Shown: in pieces, positions 1 to 8,130 of the stretch
How positions within the stretch are numbered: the first letter of the stretch is position 1
Layout: each line of letters begins with the position of its first letter
From: an uncultured Clostridia bacterium
GTDB lineage: Bacteria > Bacillota > Clostridia > UBA1381
Assembly (NCBI GenBank): GCA_944391255.1
Contig: CALXSW010000096.1
Coordinates: 1-11,677 of the forward strand
Reading direction: 5' to 3'
Length of the DNA: 11,677 nucleotides
Translations under genes and position numbers: made by a program
Notes under the pieces: generated by a model
Database searches by the model: none
Told to the model about the DNA's origin: nothing
Seen by the model: the letters and a program-made list of their open reading frames with translations, nothing else

Positions 1-260
1 ACCTCGCCGCCGAAATCAGCGTGTCCGGGAGTGTCTATAATATTTATCTTCACATCGTTATAATAAAGTGATGTGTTCTTTGCAAGTATCGTTATTCCTC
101 TTTCTCTTTCAAGGTCATTAGAGTCCATTACTCTCTCATCAACGACCTCATTTTCACGGAATGTGCCGCTCTGCGCAAGCATGGCGTCAACGAGAGACGT
201 TTTACCATGGTCAACGTGAGCGATTATAGCTATATTACGAATATTTTCTCTTTTAACCAT
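1..260 (-). CDS. typA: TypA/BipA ribosome-associated GTPase, N-terminal part (cut by window edge)
   Basis: Translation GTPase of the EF-G/LepA type that binds the ribosome and assists 50S assembly and stress or low-temperature growth. Only the first 86 codons are present; the gene runs off the left edge. The G1 loop AHVDHGKTSLVD is at residues 14-25, the switch I motif ERGITI at 53-58 and the G3 motif DTPGHADFGGEV at 76-87. These spacings and the GGEV ending are typical of TypA rather than LepA or EF-G. The ATG at 258-260 is preceded by AAAGGA at a normal distance. A promoter lies just upstream at 303-331, so the gene is probably transcribed separately from folC. Family assignment is by motif recognition. 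Confidence 0.95.
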   Translation of the reverse strand, partial: MVKRENIRNIAIIAHVDHGKTSLVDAMLAQSGTFRENEVVDERVMDSNDLERERGITILAKNTSLYYNDVKINIIDTPGHADFGGE

Positions 261-302
261 TGCGTTTTCCTTTCGATCATTATCTTGTCCACCGATTAGT
301 CT

Positions 303-331
303 ATTATATACCCAAATTCTTTTTTTGAAAA
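303..331 (-). promoter_or_regulatory. Candidate sigma-A promoter of typA
   Basis: On the minus strand a TATAAT box (303-308) lies 17 bp from TTTTCA (326-331), which matches TTGACA at four of six positions. The predicted start is about 35-40 nt before the typA ATG. The -35 box lies inside one arm of an AT-rich inverted repeat (314-356). Confidence 0.6.
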
Positions 332-356
332 GACTTTTTTTCAAAAAACAGAATTT
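314..356. repeat. AT-rich imperfect inverted repeat, about 18 bp per arm
   Basis: Positions 314-331 pair with 338-356 with one bulged base (349) and a 6-nt loop (332-337). Apart from a few G:C pairs the arms are A and T. It sits between the folC terminator hairpin and the typA promoter and overlaps the -35 box. It may be a second, weaker terminator for folC readthrough, or a by-product of base composition. Confidence 0.5.
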
Positions 357-370
357 TACACAAACGAACG

Positions 371-403
371 ACAAAAACCGCCGTTTTCGTTGGCGGTTTT
401 TGT
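371..403 (-). terminator. Rho-independent terminator after folC
   Basis: A perfect 12-bp stem (371-382 with 392-403) has a 9-nt loop. On the minus strand the 3' arm is GGCGGTTTTTGT, so the T-tract is part of the stem. It begins 2 nt past the folC stop codon and should end the valS-folC transcript. The A-tract in the other arm could let it work on the plus strand too. Confidence 0.85.
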
Positions 404-405
404 TG

Positions 406-1647
406 TCAAAAATTAAATATTCCCTTGTTTTTCAATATTTTTTCAGCTTCGCCTGCGAGGTATAGTGAACCGCAGATACATATAAGCGCGCCTTTTCCAT
501 CATTAAGCGCTGTATCTATAGCCTTTTCTGTGCCCTTCACGATCTCACAGTCCGCTCCGGCGTTCTTGCATAGCCTTCCAAGCTCCTCGGCGCTCATGCA
601 GCGATCCATGTCTATCTCTGTAGCTATTACCTTTTTAGCCACAGGCGCTATCGTATGAACACATAGATCACATGATTTATCCTTCATCATAGCCATTACG
701 AGTATGACATGTCTGCCCTCCGATATAAGAGAGCGCTTTAACATTCTTATTCCGTCTATATTATGCCCCCCGTCTATAACTATATCAGGTGACACAAATT
801 CATATCTCGCCTTCCACTTCGTATACTTTAGTCCGTCCACTACGGCGCTCGCCGGTATGTTAAAGCCTCGGCCTCGCAGCACGTCTATCGTTTCAACGAC
901 TACAGACGCGTTCTCAAACTGGTATTCGCCCTTCAGTCCAAGCTCATAGCCTTTTGTCTTATACACAAGGCTTCCCCACATACTTTCTGCCTTTTTACAG
1001 AATATGAGTTTTGCACCCACGCTTTTTGCATGATCTCTCAATATATCCGCCACAGCCGTATTAGGCGCCGACACCGCAATTCCGCCCGGCTTTATTATTC
1101 CGGCTTTTTCAGACGCTATCTCGCCTATCGTTTCACCCAGATACTGCTGATGATCAAGACCTATAGACGTTATAACCGCCGCTTCCGGCACAGGAATTAT
1201 ATTTGTAGCGTCAAGTCTGCCTCCCATACCTGTTTCAAGAACGACAATATCGCATTTCATGTCCCTGAAATATTTGAATGCGACCGCCGTTATAAATGCG
1301 AATTCAGATACCGGCGCCTGCTCATTTTCCATGAGCTGAGCCATTTCCGTAACGTATTTCGCAAGAGAGTCATCGTCTATCATCTCGCCGTCTATTCGTA
1401 TCCTCTCATTAAATATCTCAATAAACGGTGATGTGAACAGTCCTGTTTTATATCCCGATCTTTTTAATATCTCCGCCGTCATCGCGCATACCGAGCCTTT
1501 GCCGTTCGTTCCGGCGACGTGGACGAATTTTAATTCGTTGTGCGGATCACCTGCCGCCATGAGCAGCTTTCCAAGATTTTCATTTCCTAAGGGACGTATA
1601 AATTTAGGTATCGAATGGATATAGTTGATCGATTCAATATAATTCAT
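406..1647 (-). CDS. folC: Bifunctional folylpolyglutamate synthase / dihydrofolate synthase
   Basis: Mur-ligase-family enzyme (413 aa, usual size) that joins glutamate to dihydropteroate or adds gamma-linked glutamates to folates, using ATP, in the cytoplasm. The P-loop GTNGKGS is at residues 46-52, followed by the family sequence SGYKTGLFTSPFI. LETGMGGRLDATN, with its acidic Mg-binding residue, and the SEKAGIIKPG stretch are also present, and IDGGHN marks the C-terminal ligase domain. The ATG is preceded by AAAGGAGAG. The gene follows valS by 59 nt, a common order in Bacillota, but a terminator-like hairpin lies in that gap. FolC with only one of the two activities cannot be excluded from sequence. 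Confidence 0.95.
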   Translation of the reverse strand: MNYIESINYIHSIPKFIRPLGNENLGKLLMAAGDPHNELKFVHVAGTNGKGSVCAMTAEILKRSGYKTGLFTSPFIEIFNERIRIDGEMIDDDSLAKYVTEMAQLMENEQAPVSEFAFITAVAFKYFRDMKCDIVVLETGMGGRLDATNIIPVPEAAVITSIGLDHQQYLGETIGEIASEKAGIIKPGGIAVSAPNTAVADILRDHAKSVGAKLIFCKKAESMWGSLVYKTKGYELGLKGEYQFENASVVVETIDVLRGRGFNIPASAVVDGLKYTKWKARYEFVSPDIVIDGGHNIDGIRMLKRSLISEGRHVILVMAMMKDKSCDLCVHTIAPVAKKVIATEIDMDRCMSAEELGRLCKNAGADCEIVKGTEKAIDTALNDGKGALICICGSLYLAGEAEKILKNKGIFNF

Positions 1648-1661
1648 AAAGCTCTCCTTTT

Positions 1662-1697
1662 AAAAACAGGGGGCTGTTGCAAAATGCACAGCCTCCC
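1662..1697 (-). terminator. Terminator or attenuator hairpin between valS and folC
   Basis: On the minus strand a GC-rich arm (1688-1696) pairs with 1669-1677 over nine base pairs, one of them G:U. Three more pairs follow across a single bulge, with a 3-nt loop. TGTTTTT comes directly after the stem, and then the folC ribosome binding site. The shape is that of an intrinsic terminator, so folC would receive only readthrough from valS; partial termination is an inference. Confidence 0.7.
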
Positions 1698-1706
1698 GTT
1701 CATCAA

Positions 1707-4352
1707 TTAAAGATTTTCCATTGATCTTATATTTTCAATTACCTTTTCAAGCATGCCTCTGTATTTTTCACCCTTCGCGCGCTCTTCGTTTACTACCTTT
1801 TCAGGCGCTTTTTCAACGAATTTCGGATTGCTGAGCTTACCCTCTACTCGCTTTATCTCGCCCTCAAGCTTTTTCTTTTCATCGTTGAGTCTTGCAAGCT
1901 CCTTTTCCTTGTCCACAAGCTCACTCATCGGCAGATATATCTCCGCTTCAGCCACAACTATATTAACGGCGTTCTTATCTATTCCCGCCTTGTCAGTTCT
2001 GACCTCTACCTCACTCGCTGACGCAAGCTTTTCAAAGAATGCCTTGCCCTTTTCAAAGATATCTGTTCTCTCTGTAACGATTATCGTCTTAGCCTTCTTT
2101 GACGGCGGAACGTTCATCTCAGCGCGTCTGTTTCTTATAGCTGAAATAGCGTCCATAACGAGAGTCATAGCCTTTTCCTCAGCTTCAAATTCAAGAGCTG
2201 GATCGTATTCAGGGAACTTACTTATAACAATGCTCTCGCCCTCGTGCGGAAGATGCTGCCATATCTCCTCTGTTATAAACGGCATAAACGGATGCAGCAG
2301 CTGCATTGTATGCGAAAGCACATATGTCAAAACATACTGAGCAGCCTTTCCTGTAGGATTCTCCTTATCGAAAAGTCTTGGCTTTACAAGCTCTATATAC
2401 CAGTCACAGAAGTTTTCCCAGATAAAATCATAAAGATTTGAAAGCGCGATGCCAAGCTCGAATTTATCAAGATTATCTGTAACTACCTTTACTATCTTGT
2501 TATACTTCGAGAGTATCCATTTATCCTCAAGCTGAAGCTCTGAAATATCAGGGAGCTTGTTTTCATCTATCTCAAGATTCATCATAGTAAATCTTGACGC
2601 GTTCCAGATCTTATTGGCAAAGTTTCTGCCCGCCTCTACTCTTTCCATATAGAAACGCATATCGTTTCCAGGCGCGTTTCCTGTCGCAAGATTGAATCTG
2701 AGCGCGTCAGCACCGTATTTTTCGATTATCTCAAGCGGATCGATACCGTTTCCGAGAGATTTTGACATTTTGCGTCCCTGTGAGTCGCGGACAAGACCGT
2801 GTATGAAAACGTGTTCAAACGGCGCCTGACCTGTATGCTCCATAGCGGAGAATATCATTCTCGCTACCCAGAAAAAGATTATGTCATATCCTGTTACAAG
2901 CACGCTTGTAGGATAGAAATATTCAAGCTCCTTTGTCTTTTCCGGCCAGCCGAGAGTCGAGAACGGCCACAGCGCGGATGAGAACCATGTGTCGAGAACA
3001 TCTTCATCCTGCTTTACAGCTCCGCCGCAGTGCGGACAAACTGTTATATCTTCCTTTGAAACGATCGTCTTTCCACATTCCTGACAGTAGAAAGCCGGTA
3101 TTCTATGTCCCCACCAGAGCTGACGTGAGATACACCAGTCAAACACGCCCTCCATCCAGTTCATATATGTCTTTGTAAAACGTTCCGGAACAAACTTAGT
3201 CTTACCTTCCTTTACCGCCTCTATAGCCGGCTCTGCAAGCGGCTTCATCTTTACGAACCACTGCTTTGAAACGATCGGTTCTACTGTCGTTCCGCAGCGG
3301 TAGCACTGACCTACATTGTGAGAATGATCCTCTATCTTTTCAAGCAGACCCATCTCATCAAGATCCTTTATCATAGCCTTACGGCATTCATAGCGATCCA
3401 TGCCCTCATATTTTCCGGCATACTTATTCATTGTGGCGTCATCATTTAAAACCTTTATCTGTTCAAGGTTATGTCTGAGACCAACCTCAAAGTCGTTAGG
3501 GTCATGAGCCGGAGTTATCTTTACGCAGCCTGTACCGAATTCCTTATCGACATATTCATCAGCTACAACTGGTATCTCTCTGTCTGTAAGCGGCAAAAGC
3601 AGCGTCTTTCCTATGAGATCCTTATATCTTTCATCTTCAGGGTTTACAGCTACAGCCGTATCGCCGAACAATGTTTCAGGACGAGTTGTGGCGATAGTCA
3701 CATATCTGCCCTCTTCGCCCTTTACAGGATATTTTATATACCAGAAATGACCTGCCTGCTCAACGTGCTCTACCTCAGCGTCAGAAAGCGCTGTTATACA
3801 GTTTGGACACCAGTTTATGATCCTTGAACCCTGATATATAAGACCTTTGTTATAGAGGTTTACAAATACCTCGCGCACTGCCTTTGAACAGCCCTCGTCC
3901 ATTGTAAAACGTTCTCTGTCCCAGTCGCATGATGAGCCTATCTTTTTGAGCTGGCTTATGATCCTGTTTCCGAACTTTTCCTTCCAGTCCCATACTCTTT
4001 TAAGGAATTCATCACGGCCGAGATCATATCTTGTAAGACCTTCATTTACGCGCAGATTTTCCTCTACCTTTATCTGTGTAGCGATACCGGCGTGGTCCGT
4101 TCCCGGCACCCACAATGCCTCATATCCCTGCATTCTCTTATATCTTATAAGAATATCCTGCAATGTCTGGTCAAGCGCGTGACCCATGTGAAGCTGTCCC
4201 GTTACGTTCGGCGGCGGGATAACGATAGTAAATGGCTTCTTATCCTTATTCACTTCTGCATGGAAATATCCTTTTTCCACCCACTCGTTATAGAGCTTGT
4301 CCTCAAACGAGGCGGGATCATAGTTTTTTGCAATGTTATTTGCGTCTTCCAT
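1707..4352 (-). CDS. valS: Valyl-tRNA synthetase
   Basis: Class Ia aminoacyl-tRNA synthetase charging tRNA-Val with valine in the cytoplasm. The length of 881 aa equals that of typical bacterial ValRS. The HIGH-type motif HMGH is at residues 55-58 and GTDHAGIATQ at 84-93. The editing (CP1) domain includes the ATTRPETLFGDTAVAV segment at about 221-236. Paired cysteines at 182/185, 350/353, 423/426 and 439/442 look like zinc sites. The catalytic KMSKS is at 528-532. The C-terminal roughly 75 residues form the charged coiled coil typical of ValRS. ATG is chosen with AAAGGA upstream. It lies 28 nt after a small membrane-protein gene, and I find no T-box leader in front of either. Confidence 0.98.
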   Translation of the reverse strand: MEDANNIAKNYDPASFEDKLYNEWVEKGYFHAEVNKDKKPFTIVIPPPNVTGQLHMGHALDQTLQDILIRYKRMQGYEALWVPGTDHAGIATQIKVEENLRVNEGLTRYDLGRDEFLKRVWDWKEKFGNRIISQLKKIGSSCDWDRERFTMDEGCSKAVREVFVNLYNKGLIYQGSRIINWCPNCITALSDAEVEHVEQAGHFWYIKYPVKGEEGRYVTIATTRPETLFGDTAVAVNPEDERYKDLIGKTLLLPLTDREIPVVADEYVDKEFGTGCVKITPAHDPNDFEVGLRHNLEQIKVLNDDATMNKYAGKYEGMDRYECRKAMIKDLDEMGLLEKIEDHSHNVGQCYRCGTTVEPIVSKQWFVKMKPLAEPAIEAVKEGKTKFVPERFTKTYMNWMEGVFDWCISRQLWWGHRIPAFYCQECGKTIVSKEDITVCPHCGGAVKQDEDVLDTWFSSALWPFSTLGWPEKTKELEYFYPTSVLVTGYDIIFFWVARMIFSAMEHTGQAPFEHVFIHGLVRDSQGRKMSKSLGNGIDPLEIIEKYGADALRFNLATGNAPGNDMRFYMERVEAGRNFANKIWNASRFTMMNLEIDENKLPDISELQLEDKWILSKYNKIVKVVTDNLDKFELGIALSNLYDFIWENFCDWYIELVKPRLFDKENPTGKAAQYVLTYVLSHTMQLLHPFMPFITEEIWQHLPHEGESIVISKFPEYDPALEFEAEEKAMTLVMDAISAIRNRRAEMNVPPSKKAKTIIVTERTDIFEKGKAFFEKLASASEVEVRTDKAGIDKNAVNIVVAEAEIYLPMSELVDKEKELARLNDEKKKLEGEIKRVEGKLSNPKFVEKAPEKVVNEERAKGEKYRGMLEKVIENIRSMENL

Positions 4353-4380
4353 CGTTTACTTATTTCCTTTCAATATATAA

Positions 4381-4572
4381 TCAGTTTTTAAACAAAATCA
4401 TAACGGCTATGAACAAAACCGCAGCGGCGCAAAGCGCCGTGATCTTTATATTTAACAAAAGCTTGTCCGACGGATCTTCCTTTTTAAGGATCTTTTCCGC
4501 GACAAATCTCGTCCTGTAGCACACGAACAGCAGCGCCGCGCAAGGCACAAGACAAATAAGTTTACCTATCAT
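4381..4572 (-). CDS. Small two-helix membrane protein, function unknown
   Basis: 63 residues with two hydrophobic segments (about 3-19 and 43-60) separated by a basic and acidic cytoplasm-like loop (KKEDPSDK). I do not recognise a family. Support for it being real is positional: it lies directly behind a near-consensus promoter and 28 nt before valS in the same direction, and it fills that space. The ribosome binding site is weak, with AAAGGG 13 nt before the ATG. The upstream frame is closed by a stop before any other start. It could be a leader ORF affecting valS expression or an unrelated membrane peptide. Confidence 0.6.
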   Translation of the reverse strand: MIGKLICLVPCAALLFVCYRTRFVAEKILKKEDPSDKLLLNIKITALCAAAVLFIAVMILFKN

Positions 4573-4621
4573 AAAAAATTCACAGCCCTTTCATAATTGT
4601 TGAGAACACAATTCAAATCTT

Positions 4622-4650
4622 ATTATCTCATTTTTCCGCATATTTGTCAA
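4622..4650 (-). promoter_or_regulatory. Sigma-A promoter of the small ORF-valS-folC unit
   Basis: Minus-strand TTGACA (4645-4650), a 17-bp spacer and GATAAT (4622-4627): an almost perfect housekeeping promoter. The predicted start lies about 43 nt before the small ORF, too short a leader for a T-box riboswitch. The preceding gene ends at 4704, and no clear terminator was seen between that stop and this promoter. Confidence 0.85.
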
Positions 4651-4703
4651 GTAGTTTTGATCATTTTCTGAGCAGACACGCTGTTATAAGCATGTTTATG
4701 TAT

Positions 4704-5675
4704 TCATCCCGCCAGCATAAATATGACAGGGCTAAGCTCCATACGCGTATTTATATCGAGGTTGTCAAGGCTTACATTTATCCAGCCTTCTCTTCCATCA
4801 TCAGTTTCTATATATACATTATCATTACCGTCATCATACAGGATAGTGAAATAATCGCCCTGCTTGAGGAAATCATAATCCATCTTTGCCTGAGCGTAGC
4901 CGCGCTCTGCCATCTCATCTTCCTCAGCCGTTCCGCCGGTATACAGCAGATCAAAAACACCGTCAAGCCATACATCGCTCACATCTGATCCGTGCTCCAC
5001 AAGGCGGCCCGCTTCGTCAAGCGCAAGAGCTGTCTTTACTCCCCACAAACCAACGCTCCTCGTTCGTCTGTTTAAATTCAGCTCACCGCTCTCCCCAAGT
5101 GATATGCCGTTATATACGCAGTACACGTTTCCTATCATAAACACGTTTTTCATTTCAGCCGGCACATCGTCTCCGACTTCAAGCTCAAGAGGCGCAACAG
5201 CTGCTCCATCGTATTTATATGCCACAATATTTGCAAAATCGCTGTCACCTGTAAGCACCGGCAATATTTCTATAGCTCCGTCCGATGGGTCAAGATCAGC
5301 GACATATATGTCCTTCACACAATAATAATACGCCGAATGAGATATTTCGCTGTCATTTACTTTAAGCGTATATTCAGCCTGATCAGAGCTTTCAAACGAA
5401 AATTCTATCTTGTAGCTGTTTCCGGCAAGCGTTATATCCTCACTGATATTGACAGAAGGAGCAACATTGTCACCTGCCGAATATACTGAAACAAGCTCCG
5501 CCATTTTCTTTGTATCCTCATTCTGACGCGTTTCTTCAGTTATTTGTGGGGATTCCGTTCTTTTTTCCTTGGTCATTCTTACAGGCTCCGCGTCGCCTCC
5601 ACCGTTGTTTCCACAGCCGCACAAAGATGCCGCAGCCGCAGCTGCCACGAACACCGCACACATCCTTTTTCTCAT
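4704..5675 (-). CDS. Lipoprotein with C-terminal SH3-like domain
   Basis: Predicted exported, lipid-anchored surface protein of 323 aa. An MRKRM basic start, an alanine-rich hydrophobic stretch and the lipobox LCGC (cysteine 21) form a lipoprotein signal. A polar, probably disordered linker follows to about residue 65, then a beta-rich domain of unknown type. About residues 265-305 (LKQGDYFTILYDDG, then DDGREGWINVS) resemble a bacterial SH3 domain, often used to bind cell wall. I do not recognise the middle domain, so no enzymatic role is proposed. ATG at 5673-5675 is preferred because GAGG lies at a workable distance. A GTG three codons earlier (5684) would sit on top of that ribosome binding site. 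The gene has its own consensus promoter. Confidence 0.85.
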   Translation of the reverse strand: MRKRMCAVFVAAAAAASLCGCGNNGGGDAEPVRMTKEKRTESPQITEETRQNEDTKKMAELVSVYSAGDNVAPSVNISEDITLAGNSYKIEFSFESSDQAEYTLKVNDSEISHSAYYYCVKDIYVADLDPSDGAIEILPVLTGDSDFANIVAYKYDGAAVAPLELEVGDDVPAEMKNVFMIGNVYCVYNGISLGESGELNLNRRTRSVGLWGVKTALALDEAGRLVEHGSDVSDVWLDGVFDLLYTGGTAEEDEMAERGYAQAKMDYDFLKQGDYFTILYDDGNDNVYIETDDGREGWINVSLDNLDINTRMELSPVIFMLAG

Positions 5676-5734
5676 TTTTAACACCGCCTCATCTTTATAT
5701 TTTTACCGCCGCAGCGGCTTTCATCCTTCTTATT

Positions 5735-5763
5735 ATTATATATTATACAGCTTATTTTGTCAA
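5735..5763 (-). promoter_or_regulatory. Consensus sigma-A promoter of the SH3 lipoprotein gene
   Basis: Minus-strand TTGACA (5758-5763), exactly 17 bp, then TATAAT (5735-5740), matching consensus at all twelve positions. The predicted leader is about 55 nt and contains a short GC-rich hairpin (GCCG-CTG-CGGC, around 5711-5721). Confidence 0.9.
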
Positions 5764-5855
5764 ACATAAAACAGCTGTAAAACAGATTTCAAGCCAAAAA
5801 AATATTCTTTTTCAAAATATCTGCATAAGTAACGCAAAATGCTCATACAGCATAA

Positions 5856-5904
5856 AAAATCACGAGGGCGGTTCAAACTCGTTGAGTCTTACATCGCCCT
5901 CGTG
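5856..5904 (-). terminator. Rho-independent terminator of the spoIVA-DUF3298 unit
   Basis: Perfect 10-bp stem (5861-5870 with 5895-5904) whose 24-nt loop can form a small inner hairpin (5877-5887). On the minus strand it is followed by ATTTTTTATG. It lies 13 nt beyond the stop codon of the DUF3298 gene. Confidence 0.9.
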
Positions 5905-5917
5905 GAGGCTTTATTTT

Positions 5918-6667
5918 TTACAACACATCTCCAGCTCCCTTTTTCGTCTGCACTCCCCCTGTAAGAGCTTCCTTGTACTCATCATTTAAGATCCCCTCAA
6001 GCTCTGTAAATCTTATAGGGTACTCTATAAATCCCTTTGCGTAATATGACAGAGTGTACGGCGGAAAATATATTACAAGCTCATTATCGGTTATATAAAA
6101 CTGGTTTTCATTTTCCTCTGTTATCACCGGCTCGCTCCATAGTCCGCTGTAGGTTTCAGGATCGCTTTCTGTCATATCCTTTATTATAACGTTCAGCTTT
6201 TCCATATAATCGTCAGCTGAAAACAACTCCTTTAAAGCAAGCTCATGCGGATCCTCCTCTGTAAGACATATATTTCTCGGGAACCAAACCGTGTTGCCAT
6301 GGCTGCCGCCGATATATATATAATGCTCTTCTACAAAAGATATAAAAGACGGTGAAAGGCGCTTGACATTCTGTGTGATTTTAAGTATTGGCTTAACATT
6401 TTCCGGCATATCGCCTATGAGTTCCTGCGCCATCGCGTCAAACTCGTTTACAGCATATGTGACATCCTCATCGACCGACATATTTAGAGATGACTGATAT
6501 TGAGAATTCGCTATACCGTCAAACACAACGCGTTCGGCGTACACGGACGAATAATCTGTTTCAAATTCGTCCGCTGCCTTGTTCGCGCTTATTCCGCCCG
6601 TAAAAGAGCAGCCTGCAAGAAGCATAACAGCGGCAGCCGCCGAAAACGGCTTTATAAGATCAAGCAC
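5918..6667 (-). CDS. DUF3298 (RsiV-like) lipoprotein, coupled to spoIVA
   Basis: 249 aa. A short hydrophobic N-terminus ends in the lipobox LLAGC (cysteine 20), so it should be lipid-anchored outside the membrane. The body resembles the DUF4163-DUF3298 arrangement of the extracellular part of anti-sigma factor RsiV and of PdaC. Marker segments are YIYIGGSHGN, the LKELFSADDY region, NQFYITDNELVIYFPPYTLSYYAKG and the closing I-stretch IRFTELEGIL. No cytoplasmic anti-sigma or deacetylase domain is present, so the activity is unknown. The start is GTG (6665-6667) with GGAGG nine bases upstream; it overlaps the spoIVA 3' end by 16 nt, so the two are probably translationally coupled. A terminator follows. 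Confidence 0.88.
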   Translation of the reverse strand: MLDLIKPFSAAAAVMLLAGCSFTGGISANKAADEFETDYSSVYAERVVFDGIANSQYQSSLNMSVDEDVTYAVNEFDAMAQELIGDMPENVKPILKITQNVKRLSPSFISFVEEHYIYIGGSHGNTVWFPRNICLTEEDPHELALKELFSADDYMEKLNVIIKDMTESDPETYSGLWSEPVITEENENQFYITDNELVIYFPPYTLSYYAKGFIEYPIRFTELEGILNDEYKEALTGGVQTKKGAGDVL

Positions 6668-8130
6668 AGCAGACCGCCTCCGCCCTCGTTGATTATTCTC
6701 TCAAGTGTTTCGCGCAGCTTTCCTCTCGCCTCCTCCGGCATTCTGTCTAACTTATTTCTCAGTCCATCGCTCACAAGCTCATTGAGCGTTTTCCCGAAAA
6801 TATTATACTGCCACAGCCGCTGCGGATCATCCTTATATTCATCCATAAGGTTTTCTATAAGCTCCTCCGACTGGCGCACCGTTCCGACTATAGGGCTTAT
6901 CTCCGTTTCAATATCGGCTCTCATCATATGGATAGACGGAGCGCAAGCCTTTAGCTTTATGCCGTATCTTCCGCCCTGCTTTATTATCTTCGGCTCGTCA
7001 AGTATCATCTCCTCGCTCGTAGGCGACACTATGCCGTAGCCTGTAGTCCTTACCGATTCAAGCGCGCCTTTTATTCCGTCGTATTCCCGCTTTATCGCCG
7101 CAAGCTCCCCGAGTTGTTTTAACAGCATCTCCTCGTCCTTTATTTCAAGACCCGCATATTCGCTCAATATCTTATAGAACATCGATTCCGCAAATTCAAG
7201 AGAAATGCTTACAACTCCGCTGCCGAGATCTATCCTGCCGACCTCCGCTTTCTTTATATAATCGGGCTTTCCAAGCCTTGAACCGACTTCTTTTATATCC
7301 CTTATTTTTCTCGCGTCGCTTACCGCATCCGCCACGTCCTCATACATTTTCACAACCAGCTCGTGATCAGCGTCGAGTCTGTCTATCCACGGCGGTATGC
7401 TTATAGTGAGCTCGCTAAGCGGAAACTCCATAAGTATTTTATTTATTATTTCTGTTATATCCTCTCCGCTCAGCTCCGCGCAGTTTACCGTCATTACCGT
7501 CACACCGTATGACGTTTCTATCTCCGCTGCTATGCGCTGCGCTTCCTTAGATTTTGGCGCAGATGAATTTACAAGCACGATAAACGGCTTGTTTATCGCT
7601 TTAAGCTCAGCTATGACTCGCCTTTCCGCGTTTATATAGCTCTCACGCGCTATATCAGAAAACGATCCGTCAGTCGTAACTACAAGACCTATCGTCGAGT
7701 GATCAGTTATTACCTTTTTCGTGCCTATCTCTGCCGCGTCATTAAACGGTATAGGCTTGTCGAACCAAGGCGTGTTCACCATTCTTACGTTCCCGTCCTC
7801 CTCATAGCCCAAGGACTCGTCAACGATATACCCGACACAATCTATCATTCTGACTCTCATCGAGGCATTGTCGCCCGGCGATATCTCTACTGCCTCATTT
7901 GGGATAAATTTAGGTTCTGTCGTCATTATGGTGCGTCCCGCCGCCGACTGCGGCAATTCATCACGCGTTCTTTCCGCCTGATATACGTTTGTCATATTCG
8001 GAATGACAAGCGTATCCATAAACTTCTTTATAAACGTTGATTTTCCGGTCCGGACAGGGCCCACCACTCCTATGTACACATCGCCGTTGTTGCGCCGAGC
8101 AATGTCACGGTAGATATTTGATATTTCCAT
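6652..8130 (-). CDS. spoIVA: Stage IV sporulation protein A, spore coat morphogenetic ATPase
   Basis: Cytoskeletal ATPase made in the mother cell during sporulation. It polymerises on the forespore membrane, anchored through SpoVM, and forms the basement layer of the coat; it is also needed for cortex formation. The 492 aa length is standard. Walker A GPVRTGKS is at residues 24-31. A conserved TTEPKFIPN follows at 70-78, including the sensor threonine region, and RMIDCVGY carries the Walker B aspartate at 97. The C-terminus ends in a glycine run and LLCLIL, as expected for the family. ATG is preceded by AAGGGAG. The spacer upstream has no clear sigma-E promoter, although sigma-E control is the rule for this gene. 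Confidence 0.97.
   Translation of the reverse strand: MEISNIYRDIARRNNGDVYIGVVGPVRTGKSTFIKKFMDTLVIPNMTNVYQAERTRDELPQSAAGRTIMTTEPKFIPNEAVEISPGDNASMRVRMIDCVGYIVDESLGYEEDGNVRMVNTPWFDKPIPFNDAAEIGTKKVITDHSTIGLVVTTDGSFSDIARESYINAERRVIAELKAINKPFIVLVNSSAPKSKEAQRIAAEIETSYGVTVMTVNCAELSGEDITEIINKILMEFPLSELTISIPPWIDRLDADHELVVKMYEDVADAVSDARKIRDIKEVGSRLGKPDYIKKAEVGRIDLGSGVVSISLEFAESMFYKILSEYAGLEIKDEEMLLKQLGELAAIKREYDGIKGALESVRTTGYGIVSPTSEEMILDEPKIIKQGGRYGIKLKACAPSIHMMRADIETEISPIVGTVRQSEELIENLMDEYKDDPQRLWQYNIFGKTLNELVSDGLRNKLDRMPEEARGKLRETLERIINEGGGGLLCLIL

Noticed and set aside
1753..2340. 195-codon open frame on the plus strand
   Set aside because: Lies wholly antisense to valS, has serine/phenylalanine-rich shadow composition and no ribosome binding site; valS in the other strand is certain.
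5695..5724. Nine-codon upstream frame (MKAAAAVKI) in the SH3 lipoprotein leader
   Set aside because: The AAGAAGG abuts its ATG with no spacer, so initiation is unlikely; the alanine run reflects the GC hairpin.
5510..5989. 159-codon plus-strand frame across the lipoprotein start, spacer and terminator
   Set aside because: Runs through a consensus minus-strand promoter and a terminator hairpin, and its sequence is low-complexity; a chance frame.
6500..7039. 179-codon plus-strand frame
   Set aside because: Antisense to spoIVA and the DUF3298 gene, both well supported; no start signal.
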